DNA from: Clostridia bacterium
Lineage (GTDB): Bacteria; Bacillota; Clostridia; UBA1381
Direction of reading: 5' to 3'
Assembly (NCBI GenBank): GCA_017935675.1
Contig: JAGBHE010000043.1
Location: forward strand, 1 to 64,000
DNA length: 64,000 nt
Below the pieces are notes generated by a model, which did not search any database, had not been told where the DNA came from, and worked only from the letters and a program-made list of their open reading frames with translations. Positions 41,413 through 51,049 of this stretch are shown one piece after another; the first letter of the stretch is position 1, and each line of letters begins with the position of its first letter. Position numbers and translations under genes: made by a program.

Positions 41413-42306
41413 CTACATTTCTCTTGCAATTTCAATTATCTTGTTCATCCTGTGATTTACTCCGGATTTCCCGATAGGCGGAACAAGCCTTTCTCCCAGC
41501 CACTTCAGGCTTTCATCGGGATGCTCAAGCCGCAGACAGGCAAGCTCCCTGAGATTGTCCGGAAGCGATGAAAGACCGGCGCCTTTTTGTATTTTCCGTA
41601 TTGCAGCAAGCTGACGTGATGCCGCAGCCGCAAGCTTTTCGGCGTTTGCAGTCTCACAGTTAACCTGACGGTTCACCGCATTTCTCATTTCCTTTTCAAT
41701 CTGAACGGAATACAGCTTAAGCGCTCCGCCTCCAGCGCCCATAAATCCCAGGATTTCCGCTATGCTCTCATATCCCTTTATATAAACAAGATGATGTCCC
41801 TTCCTGTATGTAACACGGACAGGGTAACCCATATCGGAAAGAAGCCTGCTGAGACGTCCGGAGCTTTTTTTGTATTTTGTATCAAACTCCAAGTGATACG
41901 ACCTGCTCGGGTCAAGCACGCAGCCGCCGCTGAGGAACGCACCGCGGACATATGACTCCCTGCAGCACTCAAGCTTCAGTATTTCCTCTTCAAATTCACT
42001 TTCCGTCTGCTCATCCGCCAAAAAAAGACAAGCCCTTAAATTATCCAGGACGGCATTGTCCTCGATAAGAATTTTCCGTGTTTTATCTCCCGTAACCGCA
42101 GGAGTGATTCCGATACACTCCTCTATATCAGCCGTAATTCTTTCCGCAAGCAGCTCATGCTCAGTCATAAGCTTCAGACGGCTTTCGGAAAAATCTCCGG
42201 AAAACCCCACAATTCCCGCAAGCTCACTTCTTGTGCAAAAGGGACATTGCGGCTTTGCCGCACAAAGCTTTTTCTTTATATCCCACGAGAACGACACCGA
42301 ACTCAC
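41413..42306 (-). CDS. whiA: WhiA-family DNA-binding protein
   Basis: 297 aa. The N-terminal degenerate LAGLIDADG-like half begins SFSWDIKKKLCAAKPQCPFC and includes VRGAFLSGGCVLDPSRSYHLEF. The C-terminal helix-turn-helix region has LREL ACLRLEHPDESLKWLGE, where the substrate promoter is bound. WhiA is universal in Gram-positive bacteria and affects division and sporulation. Usually linked with yvcJ-yvcK; here it precedes dnaE instead. Normal length (about 300-320). Confidence 0.93.
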   Translation of the reverse strand: MSSVSFSWDIKKKLCAAKPQCPFCTRSELAGIVGFSGDFSESRLKLMTEHELLAERITADIEECIGITPAVTGDKTRKILIEDNAVLDNLRACLFLADEQTESEFEEEILKLECCRESYVRGAFLSGGCVLDPSRSYHLEFDTKYKKSSGRLSRLLSDMGYPVRVTYRKGHHLVYIKGYESIAEILGFMGAGGGALKLYSVQIEKEMRNAVNRQVNCETANAEKLAAAASRQLAAIRKIQKGAGLSSLPDNLRELACLRLEHPDESLKWLGERLVPPIGKSGVNHRMNKIIEIAREM

Positions 42307-42392
42307 TCCGTTTCTTTTAACCAGATCCGGCTTACAGCCGCCGAAAGACGGATGAAGCTGAATTCATGTTATTATTTACAATATAAATTGTT

Positions 42393-43037
42393 TTAATCAA
42401 ATAAATTAAACAGCTCCGAAAAATCATATATGTAATAATCACAAACACTTTTAATGTCTTCCGTGTATTCCTCAGATGATTTATCATATACACCGCATAC
42501 CTTCATACCGGCGCTTACAGCAGCTTTGTCAGCGTTATAATTATCGTCAAAGAATAAAATATTTTCCACACTCTGTCCTATTTTTTCTGCCGCCGCTTTA
42601 TATATTCCCGGGTCTGCTTTTGTGGTTTTAAAATCATCGCAGGACCATACATTTCTGAACAAATCAAATATTCCCAAGCGTTTTAAACACGGATCAATCG
42701 TTACATGCGGGCTGGCAGTCAGTACATTCAAATCAGCACCCGATTGTTTTAATTTTTTCAGCACATCGGTTACATTATTCTTAGCGGGAATATTGTTTGC
42801 GTATTCATAATACAAATATTCATTCATTAAATCAATCAGTTCCTTCTGAGCAACCTTTACACCCATGTTCTCCGTCATGTATTTTGCAGTGCCGGGAAAC
42901 CCTAAGGGAGTAACAATTTTTATAATATCATCTGCGTACTGAACACCGTATTTATCTAATATTTTAATTATAATCCGTCCGTATGTCGGCATAGAATCTA
43001 CCAAAGTTCCGTCAAAATCAAAAAGAAATGTATTCAT
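42393..43037 (-). CDS. HAD-superfamily phosphatase (phosphoglycolate-phosphatase-like)
   Basis: 214 aa. Motif I FDFDGTLVDS, motif II LTASPH, motif III Lys in DFKTTKADPGIYKAA, motif IV FFDDNYNADKAAV. The helical cap puts it in subfamily I. Possibly dephosphorylates a small phosphorylated metabolite; substrate uncertain. Monocistronic with promoter 43099-43127 and a GGGGAG ribosome site. Confidence 0.8.
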   Translation of the reverse strand: MNTFLFDFDGTLVDSMPTYGRIIIKILDKYGVQYADDIIKIVTPLGFPGTAKYMTENMGVKVAQKELIDLMNEYLYYEYANNIPAKNNVTDVLKKLKQSGADLNVLTASPHVTIDPCLKRLGIFDLFRNVWSCDDFKTTKADPGIYKAAAEKIGQSVENILFFDDNYNADKAAVSAGMKVCGVYDKSSEEYTEDIKSVCDYYIYDFSELFNLFD

Positions 43038-43098
43038 TAAATTTTCTCCCCTTGTTGTATAGAAGCTTTTGTGTTTATACCCTCATATTAATATACTG

Positions 43099-43127
43099 AT
43101 TATACCACAAAACTCACGGATAGTCAA
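43099..43127 (-). promoter_or_regulatory. Promoter of the HAD phosphatase gene
   Basis: Minus strand TTGACT (43127-43122), 17-bp spacer, TATAAT (43104-43099). Confidence 0.7.
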
Positions 43128-43285
43128 TTCATCAAATAATTCTTATCAATTTTTTTTGTTTTGCCGAACAAGAAAAATTATTTTTATGTAAAATAGATAA
43201 AAGCACGCTTTCTTCGCCTTAGTTCTGTGCCCTCGACCGGTTTTGCAGAGCTTCCGTCCATGCACGTTTATTTCAAAAGCAAGAA

Positions 43286-43310
43286 ACCGGAGGCTCAGAA
43301 AGTCTCCGGT
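43286..43310 (-). terminator. Terminator after dnaJ
   Basis: ACCGGAG / CTCCGGT 7-bp stem with an 11-nt loop immediately after the dnaJ stop on the minus strand, then TTTCTTGCTTTTG. Confidence 0.6.
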
Positions 43311-43321
43311 ATACAGAACAA

Positions 43322-44440
43322 TTATTTAAAAAAGTCCTTTGCCTTATCCATGAATGTCTTTTTCTGCTTGTAGTTTTTATCCTCCTCAAATTCCTTCAGG
43401 AGTTCCTTCTGATTCTGAGTAAGATTTCTCGGCACCTCAACCGTAACCTTAACAAACTGGTCTCCTCTCCCCTTATTTCTTATGAAAGGAATACCCTTGC
43501 CTCTCAGACGGAAGGTGGTCTCGCTTTGAGTTCCCTCCGGTATGGTATATTCAACGGCTCCGTCAATCGTAGGCACCTTTACGGTAGCTCCGAGCGCCGC
43601 CTGAACAAAGGTTATCGGCATCGATATATAAACATTGTAGCCGTCTCTTGTGAAAAGCGGATGCTTGCTTATGCGAATCGTTACAAGCAAATCTCCGTTC
43701 GGTCCGCCCTTATCGCCCGGCTCTCCCTTTCCGCTTATCTGAATGGTTTGACCATGGTCTATACCTGCCGGTATATCTATCTCAATTACAGAGTTTTTAC
43801 GTACTTTGCCCGTACCTCGGCAATCCCTGCACGGCTCCTTTATAATTTTGCCGTTTCCGCGGCAATGCGGACAGGTTCCTATGTTTGTCATGTATCCGAG
43901 GGGCGTTCTTACCTGGGTTTTAACCTGACCCGTTCCGTTGCAGTGAGAACATGTTATGGGAGATGTTCCCGGCTTTGCTCCGCTGCCGTGACAGCTTGAG
44001 CAGGATTCCATTTTCGTAACGCTAAGCTTCTTCTTTGTCCCGAATGCCGCTTCCTCAAAGGTAATATCAATAACCTGTCTGATGTCGTTTCCGCGCACCG
44101 GTCCGTTTCTTCTGCCGCCGAAACCGCCGAAGCCGCCTCCGAACAAGTCTCCGAATATATCACCGAAATCAAAGCCGCCGAAGCCTCCGTCACCTCCGGC
44201 TCCGAAATTGGGATCTACCCCCGCATGACCGAACTGATCGTACTTTGCCCGCTTATCGGCGTCACTCAGCACCGCATATGCCTCGTTTATTTCTTTAAAC
44301 TTAGCCTCGGCCTCCTTATCGTTCGGGTGAAGGTCGGGATGGTATTTTTTTGCTTCCTTGCGGTAAGCTTTTTTAAGATCATCCTCTGAGGCGTTTTTGC
44401 TTACACCAAGGACTTCATAATAATCTCGTTTATCTGCCAT
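43322..44440 (-). CDS. dnaJ: Chaperone DnaJ (Hsp40)
   Basis: 372 aa. J domain with YHPDLH (HPD motif, about 32-37), Gly/Phe-rich region ([19 protein letters not shown]), and four zinc-binding repeats [24 protein letters not shown] and CRDCRGTG, then the C-terminal substrate-binding domain. Stimulates DnaK ATPase and delivers clients. ATG 44440 (MADKRDYY) is favoured over 44446 because the GGAG then sits 8 nt upstream. Last gene of the CIRCE operon, separated from dnaK by 292 bp holding an R2 copy and a hairpin. Confidence 0.97.
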   Translation of the reverse strand: MADKRDYYEVLGVSKNASEDDLKKAYRKEAKKYHPDLHPNDKEAEAKFKEINEAYAVLSDADKRAKYDQFGHAGVDPNFGAGGDGGFGGFDFGDIFGDLFGGGFGGFGGRRNGPVRGNDIRQVIDITFEEAAFGTKKKLSVTKMESCSSCHGSGAKPGTSPITCSHCNGTGQVKTQVRTPLGYMTNIGTCPHCRGNGKIIKEPCRDCRGTGKVRKNSVIEIDIPAGIDHGQTIQISGKGEPGDKGGPNGDLLVTIRISKHPLFTRDGYNVYISMPITFVQAALGATVKVPTIDGAVEYTIPEGTQSETTFRLRGKGIPFIRNKGRGDQFVKVTVEVPRNLTQNQKELLKEFEEDKNYKQKKTFMDKAKDFFK

Positions 44441-44477
44441 TGTCATTACTCCAATCCTGTCAAATAAAACACAGCGA

Positions 44478-44663
44478 CAAGGGTGTTGTATTTAGCGCAG
44501 ACCGTCCATAGGCAGAAAGTCTATAAATTATAAACTTCCTGCCTATGGACTACAAACAAAACTCACCACTCGACGTACCTCCGTACGCCTTCGGGCATGG
44601 AATAACGCGGAAAACCCGCATTATTCTGAGTTTTGTTCGTTCTGCATCTGAATCCAACCCCCC
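44478..44663 (-). repeat. R2 element, copy 2, between dnaK and dnaJ
   Basis: Inverse-orientation homologue of 3309-3499. The internal stems GTCCATAGGCA / TGCCTATGGAC and the CATTATTCTGAGTTTTGTTCG part are near identical. The terminal repeats are worn: left GGGTGTTGTATTTAG, right CTGAATCCAACCCCCC. The open frame starting MDYKQNSPLDVPPYAFGHGI exists in both copies, probably as a by-product of the shared sequence. Confidence 0.8.
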
Positions 44664-44690
44664 GGGGCTGCTGCTTAACGCAACAGCCCC
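44664..44690. terminator. 27-bp hairpin, repeated element
   Basis: GGGGCTGCTGC-TTAAC-GCAACAGCCCC, 10 of 11 pairs. It equals the reverse complement of 9337-9363 except for one base. Directly abuts the end of R2 copy 2. It may attenuate dnaJ transcription, but has no T-run. Confidence 0.5.
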
Positions 44691-44732
44691 TTCCGTCAAT
44701 TGCGGGCAGCCGCCGGGGACTGCTGTACGATT

Positions 44733-46586
44733 TTATTTATTCTCGTCATTATCAACTTCTCTGTAATCAGCCTCATAAACATTGTCTCCGCCGGGAGCCG
44801 CTCCTGCCGCGCCCGCATCCGGTCCTGCCTGAGGTCCGCCCTGAGCGCCTTGCGGATTAGCCTGGCTGTAAAGCTTTTCGGAAAGAGCATAGAATTTCTG
44901 CGAAAGAGCCTCGGCTGCCGCCTTGATTGCCTGGCTGTCCGTTCCCTTGAGAGCTTCCTTAACCTTTTCTATTTCAGCCTTAACACCGTCAACCTCAGCT
45001 GCGTCAACCTTATCGCCTATTTCGCCAAGAGTCTTTTCAGACTGATAAACAAGAGTTTCGGCGTTGTTTCTGATTTCAACCTCTTCCTTCCTCTTCTTAT
45101 CCTCTTCTGCATATTTTTCAGCCTCTGCAACGGCTCTTTCAATATCATCATCAGAAAGATTTGAAGATGCGGTTATTGTAATATTCTGCTCATTGCCTGT
45201 TCCGAGATCCTTTGCGGAAACCTTAACGATACCGTTAGCGTCAATATCGAAGGTTACCTCTATCTGCGGCACGCCTCTGGGAGCGGGAGCAATTCCCGTC
45301 AGATTGAATCTGCCGAGGGTCTTGTTATACTGAGCCATTTCACGCTCACCCTGAAGCACATGCACCTCAACACTTGTCTGTCCGTCGGCAGCAGTTGAGA
45401 ATATCTGGGATTTGCTTGTAGGAATTGTCGTGTTTCTCTCGATAAGCTTTGTAAATACTCCGCCCATGGTTTCAATACCAAGCGAAAGGGGAGTTACATC
45501 AAGAAGGAGTACTCCTGTTTCCTCACCGCTCAAAACAGCAGCCTGTCTTGCAGCGCCTATTGCGACACACTCGTCAGGGTTGATACCCTTATGAGGCTCC
45601 TTGTTCATCTCTCTCTTTACAGCCTCTTGAACAGCGGGAATACGTGAAGAACCGCCGACAAGAAGAACTTCGTTGATATCACCTGAAGAAACTCCGGCGT
45701 CACGCATAGCATTTCTTATGCATACAAGAGTTTTGTCAACAAGGTCAGAGGTAAGCTCGTCAAACTTTGCCTTTGTAAGAGTAATATCCATATGCTTAGG
45801 ACCTGTCTGGTCAGCTGTTATAAACGGAAGGTTTATATTTGATGTTGTTGTTGTCGAAAGCTCAATCTTCGACTTTTCAGCAGCCTCCTTAAGTCTCTGC
45901 ATTGCAACCTTGTCTGTTGAAAGGTCTATTCCCTCTGTCTTTTTAAATTCGGCAACGAGATAATCGATTATTCTCTGGTCAAAGTCGTCACCGCCGAGAC
46001 GTGTATCACCGTTTGTTGAAAGCACCTCAAATACTCCGTCACCGATTTCAAGTATGGATACATCAAATGTACCGCCGCCGAGGTCATAAACAAGTATGGT
46101 CTGATCCTTATCGCTCATACCGTAAGCAAGAGCGGCAGCCGTAGGCTCGTTTATAATACGGAGAACCTCAAGTCCCGCTATTTTGCCGGCGTCCTTTGTA
46201 GCCTGTCTCTGGGAATCGTTAAAATAAGCGGGAACAGTGATAACTGCCTGTGTTACTGTCTCGCCGAGATAAGCCTCCGCGTCATTCTTAAGCTTTGAAA
46301 GAATCATAGCGGAAATTTCCTGCGGGGTATATGCCTTATCATCAATATTTACCTTATAGTTTGAACCCATTTCTCTCTTGATTGAGATAATTGTACGGTC
46401 GGCGTTTGTAACAGCCTGTCTTTTTGCAACCTGACCGACAATACGCTCTCCGTCCTTCTGAAAAGCAACAACAGAAGGTGTTGTTCTTGCGCCCTCGGAG
46501 TTCGTGATAACCGTTGGATTACCGCCTTCCATAACAGCAACGCATGAATTTGTTGTTCCAAGGTCAATTCCGATTATTTTTCCCAT
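44733..46586 (-). CDS. dnaK: Chaperone DnaK (Hsp70)
   Basis: 617 aa. ATPase domain with [32 protein letters not shown] and [12 protein letters not shown], substrate domain with the [13 protein letters not shown] linker, and C-terminal lid ending in a Gly/Ala/Pro-rich tail with an acidic [13 protein letters not shown] end. ATG 46586 (MGKIIGIDL) follows AAAGGAAG; the longer frame from 46619 overlaps grpE and is not used. Third gene of the hrcA operon. Confidence 0.98.
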   Translation of the reverse strand: MGKIIGIDLGTTNSCVAVMEGGNPTVITNSEGARTTPSVVAFQKDGERIVGQVAKRQAVTNADRTIISIKREMGSNYKVNIDDKAYTPQEISAMILSKLKNDAEAYLGETVTQAVITVPAYFNDSQRQATKDAGKIAGLEVLRIINEPTAAALAYGMSDKDQTILVYDLGGGTFDVSILEIGDGVFEVLSTNGDTRLGGDDFDQRIIDYLVAEFKKTEGIDLSTDKVAMQRLKEAAEKSKIELSTTTTSNINLPFITADQTGPKHMDITLTKAKFDELTSDLVDKTLVCIRNAMRDAGVSSGDINEVLLVGGSSRIPAVQEAVKREMNKEPHKGINPDECVAIGAARQAAVLSGEETGVLLLDVTPLSLGIETMGGVFTKLIERNTTIPTSKSQIFSTAADGQTSVEVHVLQGEREMAQYNKTLGRFNLTGIAPAPRGVPQIEVTFDIDANGIVKVSAKDLGTGNEQNITITASSNLSDDDIERAVAEAEKYAEEDKKRKEEVEIRNNAETLVYQSEKTLGEIGDKVDAAEVDGVKAEIEKVKEALKGTDSQAIKAAAEALSQKFYALSEKLYSQANPQGAQGGPQAGPDAGAAGAAPGGDNVYEADYREVDNDENK

Positions 46587-46608
46587 TTTAATTACTTCCT
46601 TTCTGAAA

Positions 46609-47154
46609 TCAGTTGGCAACCTTAACCATAGAATGCCTTATAACTCTGTTTTCCTTATATATATATCCCTTCATAAACTCCTCGATAACAGTATTGTCAT
46701 CAATGGAATCATCCTCGGTATGCATAACCGCGTTATGAAGGTTTGGATCAAACTGTTCGCCGAGAGCCTTGATTTCCTTAACACCCAGCTTTTCCAGTGT
46801 ATCCTTCATCTGCTTGTAAACCATTTCGACACCCTCGTGAAGCTTTTTAGCTTCTTCATCCTTTGTCTCAACGGCAAGTGCGCGCTCAAGATTATCCGCA
46901 ACAGTCAGAAGCTCGCCGACAATGTCAACAGCCGCATCGGCGTATCTCGCATCCTTTTCGCGCTGAGAACGCTTTTTAAAATTATCAAATTCGGCATAAA
47001 GACGCATATATTTGTCTTCCCATTCCTTCGCCTTTGCCTCGGCTGCAGAAGGCTCGTCATTTGTTTTTTCCTCCGCGGCAGCCGTTTCCTCAGCGGCTTC
47101 CGTTTCGGTATTCTGCTCCTGCTTCAGTTCTTCATCTTCATTATTTTTAGCCAT
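46609..47154 (-). CDS. grpE: Nucleotide exchange factor GrpE
   Basis: 181 aa. An acidic N-terminal tail (about 1-50, rich in Glu and Ala) is followed by the long coiled coil ([20 protein letters not shown]) and the beta domain with the signature [20 protein letters not shown]. Releases ADP from DnaK. Located between hrcA and dnaK in the classical order. Confidence 0.96.
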   Translation of the reverse strand: MAKNNEDEELKQEQNTETEAAEETAAAEEKTNDEPSAAEAKAKEWEDKYMRLYAEFDNFKKRSQREKDARYADAAVDIVGELLTVADNLERALAVETKDEEAKKLHEGVEMVYKQMKDTLEKLGVKEIKALGEQFDPNLHNAVMHTEDDSIDDNTVIEEFMKGYIYKENRVIRHSMVKVAN

Positions 47155-47169
47155 GAATAAACCCCTTCC

Positions 47170-48219
47170 TTAGCTTGAATCGTCATGATACAGATTCAGT
47201 ATTCTGTCGATATGCGTTGATATAAGATCAAGGCTTGCAAACACCTTTGCGTAGTCCATACGCTTCGGACCTATAACTCCTATTTTACCGCGTGTCCTGT
47301 TGTCAAGGGAATAATTTACGGTAACAAGGCTGCAGTCCTTAAGCGGCTCCGCCGTGTTCTCATCACCTATAACCACATTTATATTCTTCCCGTCTCCTCC
47401 TGAAGCAATAAGCTTTTTCAGATTTTCCTTGTTTTCAAGAAATCCGAAAATCTCACTCGCCTTTGCAACATCCCGGTATTCCGGGAATTTTAAAATGGAC
47501 TTGACATTGTCCACGTATATTTCAGTTGCAGACAGGTCTGAAATTGTCTCATAAACAAAATTCAGAATATTGACAAGCGACTTAGGGCTTAAAGTCATGC
47601 TTGAGGCGATGACTGCCTCAATTTCACGAATCTTTTCAAAATCAATTTCATCAACCGACAGTCCCGAAAGCTTGGAGGTCAGAATAGCTGCCAGGCGTTC
47701 GGAATTATCATTCCCAAGAGACAGCGAAAGCATACAGTTTCTTACAAGACCATCCTGCGTAACCACTATAACAAGCGTTCTTCCGCTGCCGAGATCCACA
47801 ATATCAATTTTACTTATTTTTGCAAGACTTTGCTCCGGTGACGTAACAAAGGTTGTATATTCCGTCAGAGCCGATGTAATCATTCCGGCTTTTTTAATCA
47901 GCTTATCAAGCTGGTTTACACGCTTCTCAAGCTCAAGATGTAGGTTTTCGATAGCCTCCATACCCAAACGGTATCTTGACATAAGAGAATTCACATAAAA
48001 CCTGTATCCTTCATCGGACGGTACACGGCCGGCAGAAGTATGAGGCTGAATAAGATATCCCATTTCCTCAAGGTCTGCCATCTCATTACGGATTGTTGCA
48101 CTTGAAAGCCCAAGCTCCTTCACCTTTGAAATAGCTCTTGAGCCGACAGGCTCCGCTGTTCCGATATACTCATCAATGATAGCCTGCAGGATTTTACGCT
48201 TTCTGTCATTCAAATCCAT
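47170..48219 (-). CDS. hrcA: Heat-inducible transcription repressor HrcA
   Basis: 349 aa. N-terminal winged helix with DRKRKILQAIIDEYIGTAEP and LSSATIRNEMADLEEMGYL, then the GAF-like dimer domain and VIGPKRMDYAKVFASLD at the end. It binds CIRCE, is helped to fold by GroEL, and is released on heat shock. ATG 48219 follows GAAGGTGG; an upstream start at 48255 is unneeded. First gene of the operon, autoregulated through 48249-48275. Confidence 0.96.
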   Translation of the reverse strand: MDLNDRKRKILQAIIDEYIGTAEPVGSRAISKVKELGLSSATIRNEMADLEEMGYLIQPHTSAGRVPSDEGYRFYVNSLMSRYRLGMEAIENLHLELEKRVNQLDKLIKKAGMITSALTEYTTFVTSPEQSLAKISKIDIVDLGSGRTLVIVVTQDGLVRNCMLSLSLGNDNSERLAAILTSKLSGLSVDEIDFEKIREIEAVIASSMTLSPKSLVNILNFVYETISDLSATEIYVDNVKSILKFPEYRDVAKASEIFGFLENKENLKKLIASGGDGKNINVVIGDENTAEPLKDCSLVTVNYSLDNRTRGKIGVIGPKRMDYAKVFASLDLISTHIDRILNLYHDDSS

Positions 48220-48248
48220 ACTGCCACCTTCTGCTGTAATTTTGATTG

Positions 48249-48275
48249 TTAGCACTCTTGTTTGTTGAGTGCTAA
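48249..48275. promoter_or_regulatory. CIRCE operator
   Basis: Perfect consensus inverted repeat: TTAGCACTC, 9-bp spacer, GAGTGCTAA. It lies between the promoter and hrcA, the expected place for HrcA control of the whole operon. Confidence 0.97.
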
Positions 48276-48289
48276 TCGATTACATAATA

Positions 48290-48318
48290 AAAATACCACT
48301 ATTGTACGCGTTTGTCAA
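48290..48318 (-). promoter_or_regulatory. hrcA: Sigma-A promoter of the hrcA operon
   Basis: Minus strand TTGACA (48318-48313), 17-bp spacer, TATTTT (48295-48290), followed by the CIRCE operator in the 5' leader. Confidence 0.75.
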
Positions 48319-48531
48319 GTGATATTTTTACAATTTATAATTTATTAACAAATTAACTTATTATATATACGCTTTTAGGCTCATCTTTGACAATACGCCT
48401 GTCGAAGCTTACGCAATATTTGAAAGAAAATAATACATATATCATAATTAAATAATTAATAAAAAATATATAATGTAAATGGAAAATAAAAAAATTGTCT
48501 AAAATAACATAAAAATATTTGCCTTATTATA

Positions 48532-48560
48532 TTGACAAACAAACAAAAAAAGTTTATAAT
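48532..48560 (+). promoter_or_regulatory. Perfect consensus promoter of the polysaccharide operon
   Basis: TTGACA (48532-48537), 17-bp spacer, TATAAT (48555-48560). The surrounding 48319-48600 is very AT-rich, with no gene seen. Confidence 0.9.
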
Positions 48561-48603
48561 TAAAGAGAATGTGATTTAATATATACATATAAAGAAAGCT
48601 GAT

Positions 48604-49734
48604 GTGAAGAAATTGAAAGAAAAAGTTTATCTTGCCTCACCGCATATGGGCGGTCATGAAATGAATTACATAAATGAGGCATTTGAAACAAACTGGATAG
48701 CACCTCTCGGGAAAAATGTTGACAGCTTTGAAAAGGAAGCCTCCGGATATGCCGGCGTCAAATACGGAGCTGCATTATCATCAGGGACAGCCGCAATTCA
48801 TATGGCATTAAAGGCAGCCGGTATCGGCAAGGGCGATATTGTGTTATGCTCTGACCTTACCTTCTCCGCAAGTGCCAATCCGATAATATATGAAGGAGCT
48901 GTTCCTGTTTTTATCGATTCCGATATGAAAACATGGAACATGGACCCTGCCGCTCTCAGGCTTGCTTTTGAGAAATATCCCGAGGCAAAGGCAGTAATAA
49001 TTGTTGATTTGTACGGATTATCTGCCGAATATGATGAGCTCCTTAAGATCTGCCGTCAGCATAACGCAGTTGTTATCGAGGATTCCGCCGAAGCACTCGG
49101 CTCTTCTTATAAAGGAAAAAAATGCGGCTCCTTCGGGGATTACGGAATTTTGTCCTTTAACGGAAATAAAATAATAACCACCTCCGGCGGCGGAATGCTT
49201 CTTTCCGATAATGAGGAAAGAATTGCAAAGGTGCGTTTTTGGTCAACACAGGCAAGAGAAAAAGCAAGACATTATCAGCATGAGGAGCTGGGATATAATT
49301 ACCGTATGAGCAACATTGTTGCCGGAATAGGCAGAGGACAGCTTGAGGTTCTTGACATGAGGGTTGAGAAAAAAAGACATATATTTGATTTATATAAGAA
49401 AGGCTTTGAAGAAATCAAGGAAATTGAAATGGAGCCCCAAAACGAAAATTGCTTCTCGAACTGCTGGCTTTCCTGCATAAGAATTTCCGAAAAATCAAAC
49501 GTAAGTCCTCTTGATATAATGGAAATGCTTGAAAAAGAAAATATCGAATCACGTCCCATCTGGAAGCCCATGCATATGCAGCCTTTTTATTCAGACTGTG
49601 ATTTTATAACAGACAGAAAGTCCGGCAGCAACGGAGAAGATATTTTCAGAACAGGCGTATGTCTGCCGAGCGATACAAAGATGAGTGATGAAACTCAGCT
49701 TGAAATAATCAGACTTATAAAAAATATGTTTTAA
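48604..49734 (+). CDS. DegT/DnrJ/EryC1/StrS aminotransferase (EpsN/PglE-like)
   Basis: 376 aa. PLP-dependent sugar aminotransferase: PLP Lys is in SFNGNKIITTSGGGML; other family markers are ALSSGTAAIHMALKAAGI, DLTFSASANPI, VDLYGLSAE and IEDSAEALGSSY. Adds an amino group to a UDP-4-keto-6-deoxy sugar, a step for diamino sugars such as bacillosamine. GTG start behind AAAGAAAG. It is paired with the acetyltransferase-type gene that follows, matching the EpsN-EpsM pair. No matching PglF-type 4,6-dehydratase is in the window. Confidence 0.9.
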   Translation: MKKLKEKVYLASPHMGGHEMNYINEAFETNWIAPLGKNVDSFEKEASGYAGVKYGAALSSGTAAIHMALKAAGIGKGDIVLCSDLTFSASANPIIYEGAVPVFIDSDMKTWNMDPAALRLAFEKYPEAKAVIIVDLYGLSAEYDELLKICRQHNAVVIEDSAEALGSSYKGKKCGSFGDYGILSFNGNKIITTSGGGMLLSDNEERIAKVRFWSTQAREKARHYQHEELGYNYRMSNIVAGIGRGQLEVLDMRVEKKRHIFDLYKKGFEEIKEIEMEPQNENCFSNCWLSCIRISEKSNVSPLDIMEMLEKENIESRPIWKPMHMQPFYSDCDFITDRKSGSNGEDIFRTGVCLPSDTKMSDETQLEIIRLIKNMF

Positions 49735-49753
49735 CACCGGAGGCGATGAATTA

Positions 49754-51037
49754 ATGCCTGTTAATGTTATTATAATCGGCTGCGGCGGTCACGGAAGGGT
49801 AATAGCTGATATTATTAAAAGAAGCGGCGACACGGTTATCGGATTTCTGGACGATTTCAATAACTCCGGTGAAATATACGGATATAAAATTCTCGGGAAA
49901 GTTAAAGACTGCGAAAAATTCAAAAATAAAGCTGCTTTCATCATAGGAATCGGTGACAATAAAATCCGTAAAAAGATTTATGAAAACCATCCCAATATCG
50001 GATATTATACTGCAATAGATAAATCAGCGGTAATTTCAGAATCCGCCCAAATCGGTGCAGGCACCTGTATAATGCCAAATGCTGTTGTCAATTCATCAAG
50101 CCGGATAGGAATCCAATGTATAATTAATTCGGCAGCCTGTGTTGAGCATGACAATGTATTGGAAGGGTTTGTACATATTTCTCCGAACGCATCATTGGGA
50201 GGCAGCGTACATGTCGGAGAAGGAACTCATGTCGGAATATCTGCCGCAGTAAAAAATAATGTAAGCATTTGCGGGAGCTGTATCATTGGTGCCGGAGCAG
50301 TTATAATAAGGAATATTGACAAGCCGGGAACCTATGTCGGCGTACCGGTGCACAGATTGGAAAGGAAGTGTGACATGAGGATTTTGGTTATTGCACCTCA
50401 TGCAGATGATGAAGTAATCGGCGCAGGTGGTTTGATTTCCCGGTATGTTGATGAAGGTCATGAAGTGTATGTATGTATTGTAACAAGGGGAACCGAACCG
50501 TTATTTGATAAGGCCTTTATGGATAAACTCCGCCGTGAAACCTTGGAAAGCCATTCCCTGCTCGGAGTTAAAAAAACCTTTTTTCTGGAATTTCCGTCAG
50601 TCATGCTTGAAAACGAAAAAAGATATATTGTAAACGGAAAAATATTTGACGTAATTAAGGAAGTAGACCCCGTTGAGGTATACATACCGCATATAGGTGA
50701 CATGCAGAAGGATCATCAGATTGTCGCCGAGGCCTCTATGGTAGCGCTCAGACCTAAATACGAAAGCTCATTAAAGCGCATATATGCCTATGAAACCTTA
50801 TCTGAAACGGGCTGGAATATACCGAATGTCCAAAATGAATTTATTCCGGACGTATATGTCGATATCAGCAATTATATTGATGCGAAAATATCGGCAATGA
50901 AAAAGTATGAATCGCAGCTGTCTGATTTTCCTGCCGCCAGATCAATTCAGGCAATGGAAGCACTTGCAAAATACCGCGGAGCGAATGTCAATATGAATGC
51001 AGCGGAAGCCTTTATGCTTATAAGAGAAACAAAGTAA
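49754..51037 (+). CDS. Fusion: PglD/EpsM-type acetyltransferase plus PIG-L deacetylase
   Basis: 427 aa. Residues 1-~205: a Rossmann-like start (IIIGCGGHGRVIADI) then a left-handed beta helix of hexapeptide repeats with an HDN catalytic-type motif (AACVEHDNVL), as in PglD and EpsM. Residues ~208-427: a PIG-L/LmbE deacetylase with the zinc motif APHADDEVIGAGG and PHIGDMQKDHQIV. The second half would begin at Met208 (50375), and an AAGGAAG site with 6-nt spacing is just before it, so a separate shorter product is possible. Acetylation and deacetylation of sugar amines in one chain is unusual. Acts in the cytoplasm on nucleotide or lipid-linked sugars. Confidence 0.85.
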   Translation: MPVNVIIIGCGGHGRVIADIIKRSGDTVIGFLDDFNNSGEIYGYKILGKVKDCEKFKNKAAFIIGIGDNKIRKKIYENHPNIGYYTAIDKSAVISESAQIGAGTCIMPNAVVNSSSRIGIQCIINSAACVEHDNVLEGFVHISPNASLGGSVHVGEGTHVGISAAVKNNVSICGSCIIGAGAVIIRNIDKPGTYVGVPVHRLERKCDMRILVIAPHADDEVIGAGGLISRYVDEGHEVYVCIVTRGTEPLFDKAFMDKLRRETLESHSLLGVKKTFFLEFPSVMLENEKRYIVNGKIFDVIKEVDPVEVYIPHIGDMQKDHQIVAEASMVALRPKYESSLKRIYAYETLSETGWNIPNVQNEFIPDVYVDISNYIDAKISAMKKYESQLSDFPAARSIQAMEALAKYRGANVNMNAAEAFMLIRETK

Positions 51038-51049
51038 GGAGTAAACGGA

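Noticed and set aside
43180-43270. Short minus-strand ORF starting MDGSSAKPVEG
   Set aside because: No ribosome site; appears in untranslated sequence after the dnaJ terminator.
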